Assembly (NCBI GenBank): GCA_023953695.1
Contig: JAMLJG010000001.1
Coordinates: 62,001-126,000, forward strand
Reading direction: 5' to 3'
Source: Kiritimatiellia bacterium
GTDB lineage: Bacteria > Verrucomicrobiota > Kiritimatiellia > CAIVKH01
DNA length: 64,000 nucleotides
Shown here: positions 25,862 to 35,208 of the stretch, piece by piece
How positions within the stretch are numbered: the stretch's first letter is position 1
Layout: every line of letters starts with the position of its first letter
Translations under genes and position numbers: made by a program
The notes under the pieces: model-generated
The model's input: only the letters and a program-made list of their open reading frames with translations
Database searches by the model: none
Told to the model about the DNA's origin: nothing

Positions 25862-28093
25862 ATGAAGACCGAGAGAGGGCGGTTTCGAAAGAGAGTATAT
25901 TCGCGGCCTCGCGACAAGACGGAGTTGGCGGCGGCATTGCGCCGAATGGCGGAATTGCTTCAGCAGCGCGACTTCGAATCGTCGCTGACGCAGGCCAATC
26001 GCCTGCTTTCCAATTCCGCGCTTCCGCGCCACCAGCGGGGGAGGGTTCTCTCGCTGGTTGCTGATAGCGAATTCAAGCGAGGGGCCTTTGATTCTGCCGC
26101 TGGCATTTATCAGCGCGCGGCGGCGCTATGTCTTGACGATCCACGATTGTGGGTTCGCCCGCTCGTGGGGCAGATTCGCTCCTACATCAAAATGGTCCGC
26201 CCCGATGCCGCGCTGATGATTGCTCGCCATGCGCACGAGGTTGCTGTTCGCAAATTCGCCGATTTCGATGCCCGCGTGAGTCGAGCCAACGCCGATTTGG
26301 CCCGACACGGTGAGCTGACAGTTCCTGTTCGACCACCGCGCGTTAGCGATGTGGCCACGCGGCTCGGATTTCTATTCTTACAAGAGGGCGAGATCGCAAT
26401 TGCCAAAGAGTTTTTCGAGAAAGCGGTGCAGGCGAGTTCGAGACGCGCCTGTCGCGCGCGGCACGGGCTGGCCCGCGTTGCTCTCGCGATGGGCGAGCCC
26501 GCCCGCGCAATTATTCTGGCCTCTGACTGCATTTATCGCGGCCGTTACTCGGCGAAGACGCTTTCCGCATGGGCAACATTGATCGCGGCTCGGCGCAAAT
26601 TGGGCGGCTGGCAAATTCGAGAGAATCTCTTGCGTGGCCTTGACCGTGTGGAACCCTCAATGCGCGCGCGTGCAACGCTGAGCATTGTCACGGAACTTCG
26701 CAAGAACGATATGAGGCAGTGGCGCCCTCTGGCAGAAAGCTGGCTGAACCGTGAGGGATCTCGATTTCCGATCATCGCAACCGAGATCCAAAAGATGCTG
26801 TTGGCCAGCGCTCGGCATGTCGCTGGCGATGCAAACCATGGCAAGGTTGCCGAGCGCCTCCTCCGAATGCCAAAGCTTAGCCCCAATGAGTGGCTGGCTG
26901 CAGCCAAGGTTGGTATGGAAATCCGCTTGCGCGGCAAAGCGCATGCCCACGAAGAAGAGTTGATTCGGCAAGCGACAAGAAACTATGGAGCATCCTTTAC
27001 CCCACGCGCCATCCATAGTTTGGCGCTGAGTTGCCAAGAGGCAAGTCGGCCTGATCTTGCGCGCGCGCTGTTGACGAGAAATATTCGCGCGCTAAAGCCG
27101 GGTCCGGGGATCTGGTCTCGCTCGGCATGGGCGCTTGCTAGGTTGGAGGCCGCCACAGGCAACCCGGCGATTGCCGCAGACCTGTTTGAAAGAGTGGCCG
27201 ATACCGATGCGGTGCCCCTGCGATTCCGCCTGCAAGCGCGTTTGCTAGGAGCTCAGCAATGGATTGCTGCGGGCGATGAAAACGCCCTGCTCAAGGCCAG
27301 GCCCAAGATCGAGGAAGCGCTGCAATCCGCGACGGAACCCACTATCGCGATGGACTTTGCGCGCCAACTCTCGGTAGCCGCGCCCGCAGCGATGCGTGAA
27401 TGGGCGCGCGATATGTTTGATGCAGCGAGCAAACGTGCGCGCGCCGATTTCATGGCCGCACAACACCCTGCCATTGCGAGCGACTTGCTGTTTCGACTGG
27501 CGCGTCGCCAAGTGAACGACTTCGGAGAGTCCGCCGAAGTTGTCCGCTTTTGGGAAGGGCTGGGTGCGGAGAAAATTGATTGGCTGTGGTCTGAGCGAGA
27601 GCAATTCTGGGCCTACCTCGGCGTTGTATTGGAAGCCTATAGTTTGGTCGGCTCCCATGCCTCCGTAGATGAATTTGCCAGCGAATGGTTGCATGATCCG
27701 GCTACTCCGCCCGTTGGCCGCGTACACGTGGGTATTCCCTATGGTCGCTGGTTGATTGCACACCGCCGCGCGAGTGAGGCAATGTCACTTTTTGATAGAC
27801 TCGTTGTGGAGTCGCCCACCCATGGGCTCTGCGTAGTGGCGTGGTATTGGAAAGCGCTCCTCGCGTATCGGCAGGGAGATCGGGCTGCTTGCGAGCAATG
27901 CGTGCAGCGCCTTCGATGGGCTCGTGGCACTAAGAGTCTCGCACCTCGCGACGGAGACCTTCTCGGCAAAGCCCTGCTGCTTAGCGTCGGTCGCGATATT
28001 ACGCGCGCTCTGGAATGCGATGAAAAATATCCGCAATGGATTTGGGAAAACTTCAATCGCCGCATAACGAACGATCTTTCGCTGCTGTCATGA
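25862..28093 (+). CDS. Large helical-repeat (TPR-like) protein
   Basis: This 743-residue protein is built of repeated pairs of amphipathic helices. The spacing of small and bulky residues (for example LADSEFKRGAFDSAAGIYQRA, SLALSCQEASRPDLARALLT) suggests TPR or similar solenoid repeats over most of its length, and so a scaffold or protein-binding role. It has no signal peptide. The ATG at 25862 lies 14 bases after AAGGAGG, a long spacing, but no other in-frame start is better. The stop overlaps the start of the next gene (ATGA), so the two are probably translated together, a cytoplasmic repeat protein paired with a secreted one. Confidence 0.75.
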   Translation: MKTERGRFRKRVYSRPRDKTELAAALRRMAELLQQRDFESSLTQANRLLSNSALPRHQRGRVLSLVADSEFKRGAFDSAAGIYQRAAALCLDDPRLWVRPLVGQIRSYIKMVRPDAALMIARHAHEVAVRKFADFDARVSRANADLARHGELTVPVRPPRVSDVATRLGFLFLQEGEIAIAKEFFEKAVQASSRRACRARHGLARVALAMGEPARAIILASDCIYRGRYSAKTLSAWATLIAARRKLGGWQIRENLLRGLDRVEPSMRARATLSIVTELRKNDMRQWRPLAESWLNREGSRFPIIATEIQKMLLASARHVAGDANHGKVAERLLRMPKLSPNEWLAAAKVGMEIRLRGKAHAHEEELIRQATRNYGASFTPRAIHSLALSCQEASRPDLARALLTRNIRALKPGPGIWSRSAWALARLEAATGNPAIAADLFERVADTDAVPLRFRLQARLLGAQQWIAAGDENALLKARPKIEEALQSATEPTIAMDFARQLSVAAPAAMREWARDMFDAASKRARADFMAAQHPAIASDLLFRLARRQVNDFGESAEVVRFWEGLGAEKIDWLWSEREQFWAYLGVVLEAYSLVGSHASVDEFASEWLHDPATPPVGRVHVGIPYGRWLIAHRRASEAMSLFDRLVVESPTHGLCVVAWYWKALLAYRQGDRAACEQCVQRLRWARGTKSLAPRDGDLLGKALLLSVGRDITRALECDEKYPQWIWENFNRRITNDLSLLS

Positions 28094-30681
28094 AATCACT
28101 GTCTCAAGGTTTGAGCGTGTTGTTAGTCGCATTGGGTATTCTCTTCACGGGATCTGCCGTTGCAGGCGTTATTTGCCCAGATATATCGCTGCGAGCCGAT
28201 TCCGCTGTTAGCACTTGTGGATCAAGCGTTGGTGTCTGTGCGCGGGTCGAAGTGACTCCGGGTGTATGTTTCGACGGAGAGCCGTTCACGTATTCTCACA
28301 TGGAATGGACGTGGCGCGTCACCGGGATAGAGGCTGATCCCCAGAGCGGCTCTGGTTCGTGCGCCAACTTCACCGTGCGATCCGGCGGTTTGGGTTCGGT
28401 CACGTTTTCGCTCAGAGCGACATCCGGTGCCTGTGAGCCTTGCGAGAAGACCTTGTCCATTTCAACCGGCATCCAAGCGGGGGACATACGGTTGACGGTG
28501 GATAGGACCTGGCTGGGGATTGACCTGACCAGTGAGGGAAGAATAGACACATTGCGAGCGACCGCCTCGTCGTCCGCTGGCGGAGCCAATCAATGGAAGC
28601 TGGCGGGAGCGGCGCGCGCTAGATTTATTCCCGATCCACCGGTGTCTGCCAATCAGGTTGCCGTGCGCGAAGTCGGCATTCCGAGTGCGTCAACGAGTGG
28701 CGAGGTTGTGAGCGTGATCTCGGGGTCCTGCCAGGCGGAGCGAAATTTCACGGTAGTGAAGCTTGATATTCAGAGTCGAGTGCTTGAAGCGGAGGAAGAG
28801 GAACCGGGCCTCCTGATCGGAGTGAACGACAACGACAGCGATGAGAGCGAAAAGCCCGATTTCAGTGAGTCGCCGCTGGCGGAAGACGATCCGGATATGA
28901 TCCCCCTCACGATTTCGATCGCGCCCGGAGATTTGCCAGACGAGGATAGGATTGAATTGGCAGGAATTGAACACTGCTACGAGGATCGGCGAAAGATGAC
29001 CCGAGCCGCTGCCCACTATCCCATGTCTCGCATTCGCCAGGGCCTAACACTCTATGTGGAAGGCACCATCCCCGGCACCTACACCCTCTCCGCCCGACAC
29101 CCCCCAAGCGGCGCACGCGATCAGGTGAAAGTTGCCGTCATTCGAGTAGACATCGGAATGGACGGGGATCGGGACGATTCCATCGACTTCGACGATCCCG
29201 ATGACGCCAAATATCTCTTCTGGGTGAACGATGACGTCGACGTGATTTCCGGCGGAGAGGAAGACGACGCGCAGAGCGGAACGGCGAACTGCAACGACAG
29301 CGCCATCACCTGCAAGCGTGACTTGGAGGACTTCACCAGGCTTCATATCAAGGTGGACGATACCACGGCTAATCTGTCCGGAATCACCTACTTCCTGAAG
29401 TTCGAGAATGTCAGTTCCGGCTCACCGTCGGTCAACATTTTCGAGGCGGTCGGGGAATCTTCCGCCTATCTCTCCGACACCAGTGTTGCCGCCCAACAAA
29501 TCCAAAAGACCAAACTGATTACGGTCGGGACAACCGAAGTCCAATTGCCGAATCAGTACATCAAGACCGGCGATCAGGTGTCGCCTTTCATCCTGGAAGG
29601 TAAGACCGCAGGCAAAGGCGACTTGACCATCATCGTGAAGAAGGACGGTAACGAGGTCTGCAAGAAGCCGGTGACTCTTGACCTCCGCCCGATTACAGCG
29701 TTCTACGAGAAATACGTCGTTACCGTCAGCACGGGCGATGACGTGAACACCACCGACGGCGGCAACGCGAATTCGACAACCTACACGCCGGAAACGGACG
29801 AGTACGTTCTCCATGTTCATGGGTGGAACATGGCCGATTGGGAAAAGGACCGATGGACAGAAACCGTGTTCAAACGCCTCTGGTGGCAGGGGTACAAAGG
29901 CCATGTGGGAGGTTTTCAGTGGCCGACGTACACGGGAAGTCTGACCTACGATGCGAGCGAACTCCGGGCTTGGCGATCGGGTCAGGCATTGAACAATCGC
30001 ATTACGAGCCTGAATGCCAGTTATTCAGGTCAAGTCAGGGTGCTTGCCCACAGCATGGGAAACGTTGTGATGGGCGAGGCGCTCCGGCTGTTCTCCTCAT
30101 CCGTGGTTCACACGTACATTGCGGCTCAGGCGGCGGTCCCTGCCCACTGCTACGACAACGCCATCGGCAACTACTGGACCGGGTTCAACACGCCGAACAT
30201 TTACGCCCGTTATTCGTCAAGGCTGTCGCCCGACACGCCATATCTTGCCGCCAACTCAAGCCATGCCGGGGCCATGGCGCTGTACTTCAATGCACAGGAC
30301 TACGCCTTGGGTTGGTGGGAGAACAACAACGAGATGAAACCAGACTATGCTTACTGGAATACCGACGGCGATTCCAACGTTGATTCCTACGCTCCGGCCT
30401 CTGGTGACCGGTTCTACTTCGACAATGTTCTCGTCCCGTTCGATGAACGCACCATGGTCATTCCTGCCGATCGGTTCGAGATTTTTGCGCGCATCGTGGA
30501 GTCACGATCCAGAGCGTTGGGGCGGGAATCTTCCGTGAGCGGTTTTGGGACAGCAAGAAATCTACAGAACTGGGGCTACGACGCTGCACACTATTCCCAC
30601 AGCAGGGAATTTCGATCGAACGTCGCGGACGAATGGCTGTTTTGGAGTACTTTCTTTGGAGACGCTGGGCTTACCCCGTAG
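28090..30681 (+). CDS. Secreted multidomain protein with C-terminal alpha/beta-hydrolase (lipase-like) domain
   Basis: This 863-residue protein has a signal peptide (about residues 1-25, ending SAVAG). The first 550 residues are beta-rich and Cys-containing, with acidic Asp-rich loops (DGDRDDSIDFDDPDD, about residue 360) that could bind calcium. The C-terminal 300 residues look like an alpha/beta hydrolase: LHVHGWNMADWEKD (about 574) as oxyanion strand, then VLAHSMGNVVMGEA (about 654), where the Ser would be the nucleophile. Enzyme activity is inferred from that motif. Base and codon style changes near 29,040 within the gene. It is translationally coupled to the gene before it. Confidence 0.75.
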   Translation: MKSLSQGLSVLLVALGILFTGSAVAGVICPDISLRADSAVSTCGSSVGVCARVEVTPGVCFDGEPFTYSHMEWTWRVTGIEADPQSGSGSCANFTVRSGGLGSVTFSLRATSGACEPCEKTLSISTGIQAGDIRLTVDRTWLGIDLTSEGRIDTLRATASSSAGGANQWKLAGAARARFIPDPPVSANQVAVREVGIPSASTSGEVVSVISGSCQAERNFTVVKLDIQSRVLEAEEEEPGLLIGVNDNDSDESEKPDFSESPLAEDDPDMIPLTISIAPGDLPDEDRIELAGIEHCYEDRRKMTRAAAHYPMSRIRQGLTLYVEGTIPGTYTLSARHPPSGARDQVKVAVIRVDIGMDGDRDDSIDFDDPDDAKYLFWVNDDVDVISGGEEDDAQSGTANCNDSAITCKRDLEDFTRLHIKVDDTTANLSGITYFLKFENVSSGSPSVNIFEAVGESSAYLSDTSVAAQQIQKTKLITVGTTEVQLPNQYIKTGDQVSPFILEGKTAGKGDLTIIVKKDGNEVCKKPVTLDLRPITAFYEKYVVTVSTGDDVNTTDGGNANSTTYTPETDEYVLHVHGWNMADWEKDRWTETVFKRLWWQGYKGHVGGFQWPTYTGSLTYDASELRAWRSGQALNNRITSLNASYSGQVRVLAHSMGNVVMGEALRLFSSSVVHTYIAAQAAVPAHCYDNAIGNYWTGFNTPNIYARYSSRLSPDTPYLAANSSHAGAMALYFNAQDYALGWWENNNEMKPDYAYWNTDGDSNVDSYAPASGDRFYFDNVLVPFDERTMVIPADRFEIFARIVESRSRALGRESSVSGFGTARNLQNWGYDAAHYSHSREFRSNVADEWLFWSTFFGDAGLTP

Positions 30682-30695
30682 ACGGAGCACACACG

Positions 30696-31793
30696 ATGAT
30701 GAAACGATTTTACACGGCTGGGCTTCTGTGTTTGCTCGCTTTCGCGGCGATCTCATCAGCGGCGGAAAACGAGCGTGAAGCCGTTCAACGCAAGGCAGAC
30801 GCAGACAAAATGGTGCGGATAGGAGAAGAACTGAAGAAACAGGACGTAAAGATTGCTTTCTACGGAAAAGTCATTGATCAGAACCAAGCACCGGTCGAAG
30901 GCGCGAGCGTTGAAGTTCAAATTACGCAGTTTAGCCCGGACATGGATCGGTTATTCGGGAAGGTGAAGTCAGTCAGCGTGCGGACGGACGCAACCGGATC
31001 ATTCACGGTGGAGAAAGAAAAGGGTCGCAGTCTCTACGTGAAGAGCGTTTCGAAACCAGGCTATGAATACATTCGGTCGCAGAACACAAACGACTCATTC
31101 CAGTATGCGAGGCACGGGGTGGAAGAACCCTTTGTTGCCGCGAAGACATCGCCTGTTGTTTTCCGATTGCGGAAGGAGGGCGAAACGGTCTTCTGTTTTG
31201 AGGTGAAATACTGGGACTTACATGTCTACGGCAAGGAGTCCGGGCAGCCGAAGGGATACGACTTTATCCGTCAAGAACCTCTGCGCGATCTGGCGAAGCC
31301 TGTCCTTAATGGCGCGGCTCTCGTCTGTGACCTTCAAGTCAAGGCCACGCTCAACACGAACGACGCAACATGGGCGGTGGTACTGTCGCCGGGGAACACC
31401 AACGGCGGAATCATCGTCTCTGAGCAGTTGCTTTACGAAGCGCCTGACGCGGGTTATCAGCCGGAATACACTTTCACGCCCGAGGACCGGAAGCCGGTGA
31501 AGGCGAAGTACGTCTACTTGAAGAGCCGCGATCCGGCGATCTTCACGCGCTTGGAGATCGAGCACATCAACGCGAACAAGGAGTTCTTCCGGCTGAGCGG
31601 CAAGTCGGTAACGAACCCCTACGGCGACCGCAATCTTGAGCAGGCGACAGACCTTCCCTACGAGGTGACGAAGCAACTTACCGACGAAGCGAAGACATCC
31701 TTCCGCCAGAACAAACGCCCTGAGAAGCCCGACCTTCCGAAGCTCATCAAGAAAGCGAAAGAAAAGACGGAGAAGGGCAAGCCGCAGCCGTAA
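30696..31793 (+). CDS. Secreted protein with carboxypeptidase-regulatory-like domain
   Basis: This 365-residue protein has a signal peptide (about residues 1-23) and a short helical stretch. A beta-sandwich of the carboxypeptidase-regulatory/Ig-like type follows: FYGKVIDQNQAPVEGASVEV at about 51-70, then TDATGSFTVEKEKG. The rest is beta-rich without a recognised domain, and the last 35 residues are a Lys/Pro-rich tail. It follows the hydrolase-like gene by 14 bp and shares its composition, so the two probably arrived together and act at the cell surface. Confidence 0.7.
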   Translation: MMKRFYTAGLLCLLAFAAISSAAENEREAVQRKADADKMVRIGEELKKQDVKIAFYGKVIDQNQAPVEGASVEVQITQFSPDMDRLFGKVKSVSVRTDATGSFTVEKEKGRSLYVKSVSKPGYEYIRSQNTNDSFQYARHGVEEPFVAAKTSPVVFRLRKEGETVFCFEVKYWDLHVYGKESGQPKGYDFIRQEPLRDLAKPVLNGAALVCDLQVKATLNTNDATWAVVLSPGNTNGGIIVSEQLLYEAPDAGYQPEYTFTPEDRKPVKAKYVYLKSRDPAIFTRLEIEHINANKEFFRLSGKSVTNPYGDRNLEQATDLPYEVTKQLTDEAKTSFRQNKRPEKPDLPKLIKKAKEKTEKGKPQP

Positions 31794-31804
31794 GCATTCC
31801 CCTC

Positions 31805-31948
31805 ATGGACGTTGACCAAGCCATAGTGATCGTTCAGAAACTTGCCGACGGTGTTGACCCGACCACCGGCGAGCGGTTCCCTGCCGAATCCGCCTATCAG
31901 AACGCCGACACGGTCCGCGCCCTACACCTGGTTAGAGGGGTCAGATAG
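31805..31948 (+). pseudogene. 5' stump of a truncated gene next to the IS110 remnant
   Basis: An ATG at 31805, 11 bases after the previous stop, opens 47 codons that read as plausible protein (LADGVDPTTGERFPAES in the middle, then a helical YQNADTVRAL). Coding character stops abruptly at about 31,930, where the decayed IS110 sequence begins. This N-terminal pattern resembles one seen at the start of longer bacterial proteins, but I cannot name the family. I read it as the start of a gene whose remainder was lost by insertion or deletion. Confidence 0.5.
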
Positions 31949-32049
31949 CATGAAAGGCGGTTAGAGCTCCGGAGATGCGGCGTATAATGCCCATCAAGCT
32001 GCTGAGGCGCGGCCATGGTGGCCCGCCAGGAAGCACGGAGGTAACCGCC

Positions 32050-32280
32050 ATGAATAGTATAGGGATAGACTACCATAAACGCTACTCGGTCGTGTGCGTC
32101 ATGGACGAAGGCGGAAGTATTCTGGCGCTGAGCGAAGGGGTGTCGTCGGGGCGAGTGGCGGCGGTTTGAGCCAAACCGCCCTACCTTTGTGGGTGGAGGC
32201 ATGAGCGGGTGGGTTTGGCGGTGCAGGTGAAGACGGACAAAGTCGGCGCGCGCAAACTGGCCCCACTTCTGTTGAAGTGA
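32050..32280 (+). pseudogene. Decayed IS110-family transposase
   Basis: The ATG at 32050 starts a reading that opens IGIDYHKRYSVVCVMDEGG, the RuvC-like DEDD N-terminus of IS110 transposases (first catalytic Asp at residue 7). It stops at a TGA at 32167. Beyond it, in the same frame, VQVKTDKVGARKLAPLLLK matches the KTDK(I/V)DAR region that follows about 100 residues later in intact proteins, ending at TGA 32278. So only about 77 codons survive of roughly 330 or more, with an internal deletion and a stop. The 100 bp upstream would be the element's left end, where IS110 elements encode their bridge RNA. Confidence 0.75.
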
Positions 32281-32349
32281 GTTCTATTGCTGGTGGGTGT
32301 GGTCTGGGTTCGGTGTTGGACGAGATGCTGGCGCGAGTTGCTGGATGGC

Positions 32350-35046
32350 TCACTTGCCTGCGACGAACACTGCGACTTCGCCGGGTTGGAGCGTTAGCTG
32401 TGCGGAGTTGTCCTGCACTTGCATGGTGCGTCCTTCGAGAAGGTCGCGCCAGGGTCCGGGATGGGGCAGGGTTAGGGTGGCGCGCTGGCTCTTGCGGCCT
32501 AGGTTGCCGACTGCAAGGACGGATCCGCCGTTGCCGGTGCGGTCTATCGCTAGGATGTTGTCCGGCATGTGGTCGTGCAGGTTGACCCATTCGCCGCGGA
32601 GTGCGGAGTGGGTGGTTCGGAGGCGTGTCATTGCGCGTGCGGTTGCGAGCAGGGTTCGATTTTCGCGCTTGGACCACCCTTTTGTTTTGTTCCACTGGAT
32701 GGGATTCGCGCCGACTCGCTTTGGGGTGTCTTCGCCGAATTCCTGTCCGGCGTAGATCATGGCGGGGCCGGGCGCCATCAGAGTTATGACGTAGGCGAGT
32801 TCGGCTCGTCGTCGCGCTTCGGTGGTGGAGTAGCGCCTTTGTTTTAGTTCGCGCATGACGCGCTCTTCGTCGTGGCTTTCGGTAAAGGCGATGCGTTGCA
32901 GTGCGCTTGTGAAACCGATTCGGGTGGGTTGCATCATGTCTGCGAATTGGCTCCGGTCGAGCCGCGCATTGAAGACCATGTCGCGGAAGTTCCACATGAA
33001 GTAGTCGCCCCAGGTGGTGTCCATTTCGGTTTGGTTGATCAGGGCGGGGTCGGATGGCATGTGCTCGGCGATCTGGTAGGAGGTGGGGTCGGCTTGATGC
33101 CCCACATACGCGAACCAGCCAGCGCCCCAATCGTTGTAGCCTTCCCATTCGACGAAGCGGGTGGCGTCGTAGCGGATTCCATCTATGCGGTATTCGCGCA
33201 GCCAGTGGGTGATGGTTTCTTGGAAGTATCGTTTTACGGCGCGCGATCGCTGGTCAATGTCTGGGAATCCCCAGTTTTCGCCTCGGAAGTTGTGGAAATA
33301 GGGACTTGCGTCGTAGTCGTGGCCGTAGAGCTGGAAGAGGGGGCCGCTTCGATCCATGTGGTTGTAGACTGCGTCTTGGATGACGGCTAGGCCGCGTTTG
33401 TGGGACTCGTCAATGAGACGCTTGAGATCATCGGGTGTGCCGTAGGTTGATTCTGGGGCGAGGTGAAACGCGGGGTTATAGCCCCAGCTATGATCCTGGG
33501 CGAATTCGGTCCAGGGCATGGGTTGGATTGCGTTGAAGCCGAGGTCGCGAATGGCGTCGAGTTTTTGGATCAGGCCGGTGAATCCACCGCCGGGCTGCAT
33601 GTCGTCTATGTGCAGTTCGTAGATGGCCAGGTGATCCAATTCGGGGCGGACGTAGTTGGTGGCTGTCCAGGTGAATGAGGGTTGGCCGAGTTGGAGCACG
33701 CTGCGCGCTTCCCAGGGTTGATAGCCTTCGCGCCCGTGTTCGTCTTTCCACTCGACGTCGGTTGACATGGGGTCGGCGAGGAATCGTCGCCCTTCGATGG
33801 CATATTGGTAGCGGGAAATGCCGTTGGAAATGGGTTTTCGCAACCACCAGGTTCCATCGGGGGAATAGTTCATCAGGTCCACGTAGGGGTCCCAACCGTT
33901 GAAATCGCCCATGACGGAGACGAAGCGTTTGTTTGGCGCATGCAGTGCGAAGGTGACTGTTCCATCGCCGTGGTCCGTTGCGCCCCATGCGGTGCCTTCC
34001 GGGATTGATTCGACTCTGTGAGGGGGGAGTTTCCAGAAATAGATTTGCTGCATGCCGACTTGGCCATTGCGCTCGGCGCGCGCGGTTAGCTGGTGTCGGC
34101 CGAATGGGAGTTGTTGGAAGGGGAGGCGCAGTTCGAATGGGGTTTCCGCGACGTTGGCAATGAGTCTGTCGTTGAGGCGCAGTTCCACTTTGTCGGCGCG
34201 TTCTGCGCGCAATTCCACGGTTGGAGTCTCGACCACGACTTCTTCAGAGAGTGGGGAGAGGATGCGCACCGAGGGCGCTTGCGTGGGGGTCAGGAAGGAA
34301 ATTTCAACGTTGTAGTTTCGCCCTGCATCGGTGTCCCACTCGTCGCCCCAGTGCACCGCCATGTGCAGGGTGTGGATGACCTGCTCGGAGCGATTGAACG
34401 GACCGAGAATGGCTGTTGAAACGCCATTGGAGTCCGGTTTCCCGAGGGGTGAGTCTACGGCAAGGCCATCGCGGGCTGGAACGGTTCCTGTCGGCCAGTA
34501 GTCCTTGATGGGCGGTTGCCAAAGAGTGTTTTCCGCGTTGACGCCCCAACGAAGTTGGCCGCCGTCTCGGCTGCGACTCACCTTCACAAGGATTCTATCG
34601 TTGATGGTGGGGACTTCGGGAACTGTTCGGATTCGGCCGAATGAAACGGGGACGTTGTAGTTTCGCTCGTTCTTGTTCTGCCAACTCCCGTCATCCCACT
34701 GGATGGCAAAATTGAGGGCGCGGATGAGCTGATTGGTGTTGTTGAAGGGACCGAGTGTGATCCGACATGTTCCGTTTTCGTCCGGCCCTGCAAACCGGGT
34801 GCGCGTTGCAACGCCTTCCATGGCCGAACCCTCAGGCCTGTAGGGCTCAATCGCCTGCTCCCACAATCCGCCCACAGCATTGACGCCCCAATGCAGGGTG
34901 CCGCCCTGTTTCGCGTCGGTAATTTCAATCGTAATTGCGTCGTATATCGAGGGATACAGTGGCGAGTGTCGAATCACAAGCTCTTCCGCCGTGGCGACTG
35001 TTACGAGCAATCCTGCGAGGAAAACAGATGCAAGCCGATATCGCAT
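32350..35046 (-). CDS. Secreted GH13-family alpha-glucan enzyme with duplicated N-terminal modules
   Basis: This 898-residue exported protein has a signal peptide (residues 1-20, cleaved after VATA). Two related beta-modules follow, each with LHWGVNA or LRWGVNA then LGPFN and RNYNV (about residues 20-140 and 145-255), which look like carbohydrate-binding domains. A CBM48-like domain (MGDFNGWDPYVD) and a GH13 barrel complete it. Catalytic residues are visible: DGIRYDAT (nucleophile about 627), QIAEHM (acid about 660) and TESHDE (about 726). This supports hydrolysis or transfer on alpha-1,4/1,6-glucans, with branching or debranching possible. AAAGGA precedes the ATG. Confidence 0.88.
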   Translation of the reverse strand: MRYRLASVFLAGLLVTVATAEELVIRHSPLYPSIYDAITIEITDAKQGGTLHWGVNAVGGLWEQAIEPYRPEGSAMEGVATRTRFAGPDENGTCRITLGPFNNTNQLIRALNFAIQWDDGSWQNKNERNYNVPVSFGRIRTVPEVPTINDRILVKVSRSRDGGQLRWGVNAENTLWQPPIKDYWPTGTVPARDGLAVDSPLGKPDSNGVSTAILGPFNRSEQVIHTLHMAVHWGDEWDTDAGRNYNVEISFLTPTQAPSVRILSPLSEEVVVETPTVELRAERADKVELRLNDRLIANVAETPFELRLPFQQLPFGRHQLTARAERNGQVGMQQIYFWKLPPHRVESIPEGTAWGATDHGDGTVTFALHAPNKRFVSVMGDFNGWDPYVDLMNYSPDGTWWLRKPISNGISRYQYAIEGRRFLADPMSTDVEWKDEHGREGYQPWEARSVLQLGQPSFTWTATNYVRPELDHLAIYELHIDDMQPGGGFTGLIQKLDAIRDLGFNAIQPMPWTEFAQDHSWGYNPAFHLAPESTYGTPDDLKRLIDESHKRGLAVIQDAVYNHMDRSGPLFQLYGHDYDASPYFHNFRGENWGFPDIDQRSRAVKRYFQETITHWLREYRIDGIRYDATRFVEWEGYNDWGAGWFAYVGHQADPTSYQIAEHMPSDPALINQTEMDTTWGDYFMWNFRDMVFNARLDRSQFADMMQPTRIGFTSALQRIAFTESHDEERVMRELKQRRYSTTEARRRAELAYVITLMAPGPAMIYAGQEFGEDTPKRVGANPIQWNKTKGWSKRENRTLLATARAMTRLRTTHSALRGEWVNLHDHMPDNILAIDRTGNGGSVLAVGNLGRKSQRATLTLPHPGPWRDLLEGRTMQVQDNSAQLTLQPGEVAVFVAGK

Positions 35047-35208
35047 GGGCAAATCCTTTCGTTGGCTGCCCAGCTTAACCGCATCAGCTAGAAATAGCCA
35101 GACCGAGTCTTGAATAAAATGTTCGGCGGGAAACGCGGTGGAATCGCGGTGGGAGGCGATTTGCTCTTCGCTGTGCCGCGAGAGGCGTTGGGAGGATGTG
35201 GCGCTGGG

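Noticed and set aside
32099-33148. Minus-strand open frame of about 350 codons overlapping the GH13 gene end
   Set aside because: It is rich in Arg, Pro and His in the way expected of an out-of-frame reading, and the GH13 frame with its catalytic motifs covers most of it.
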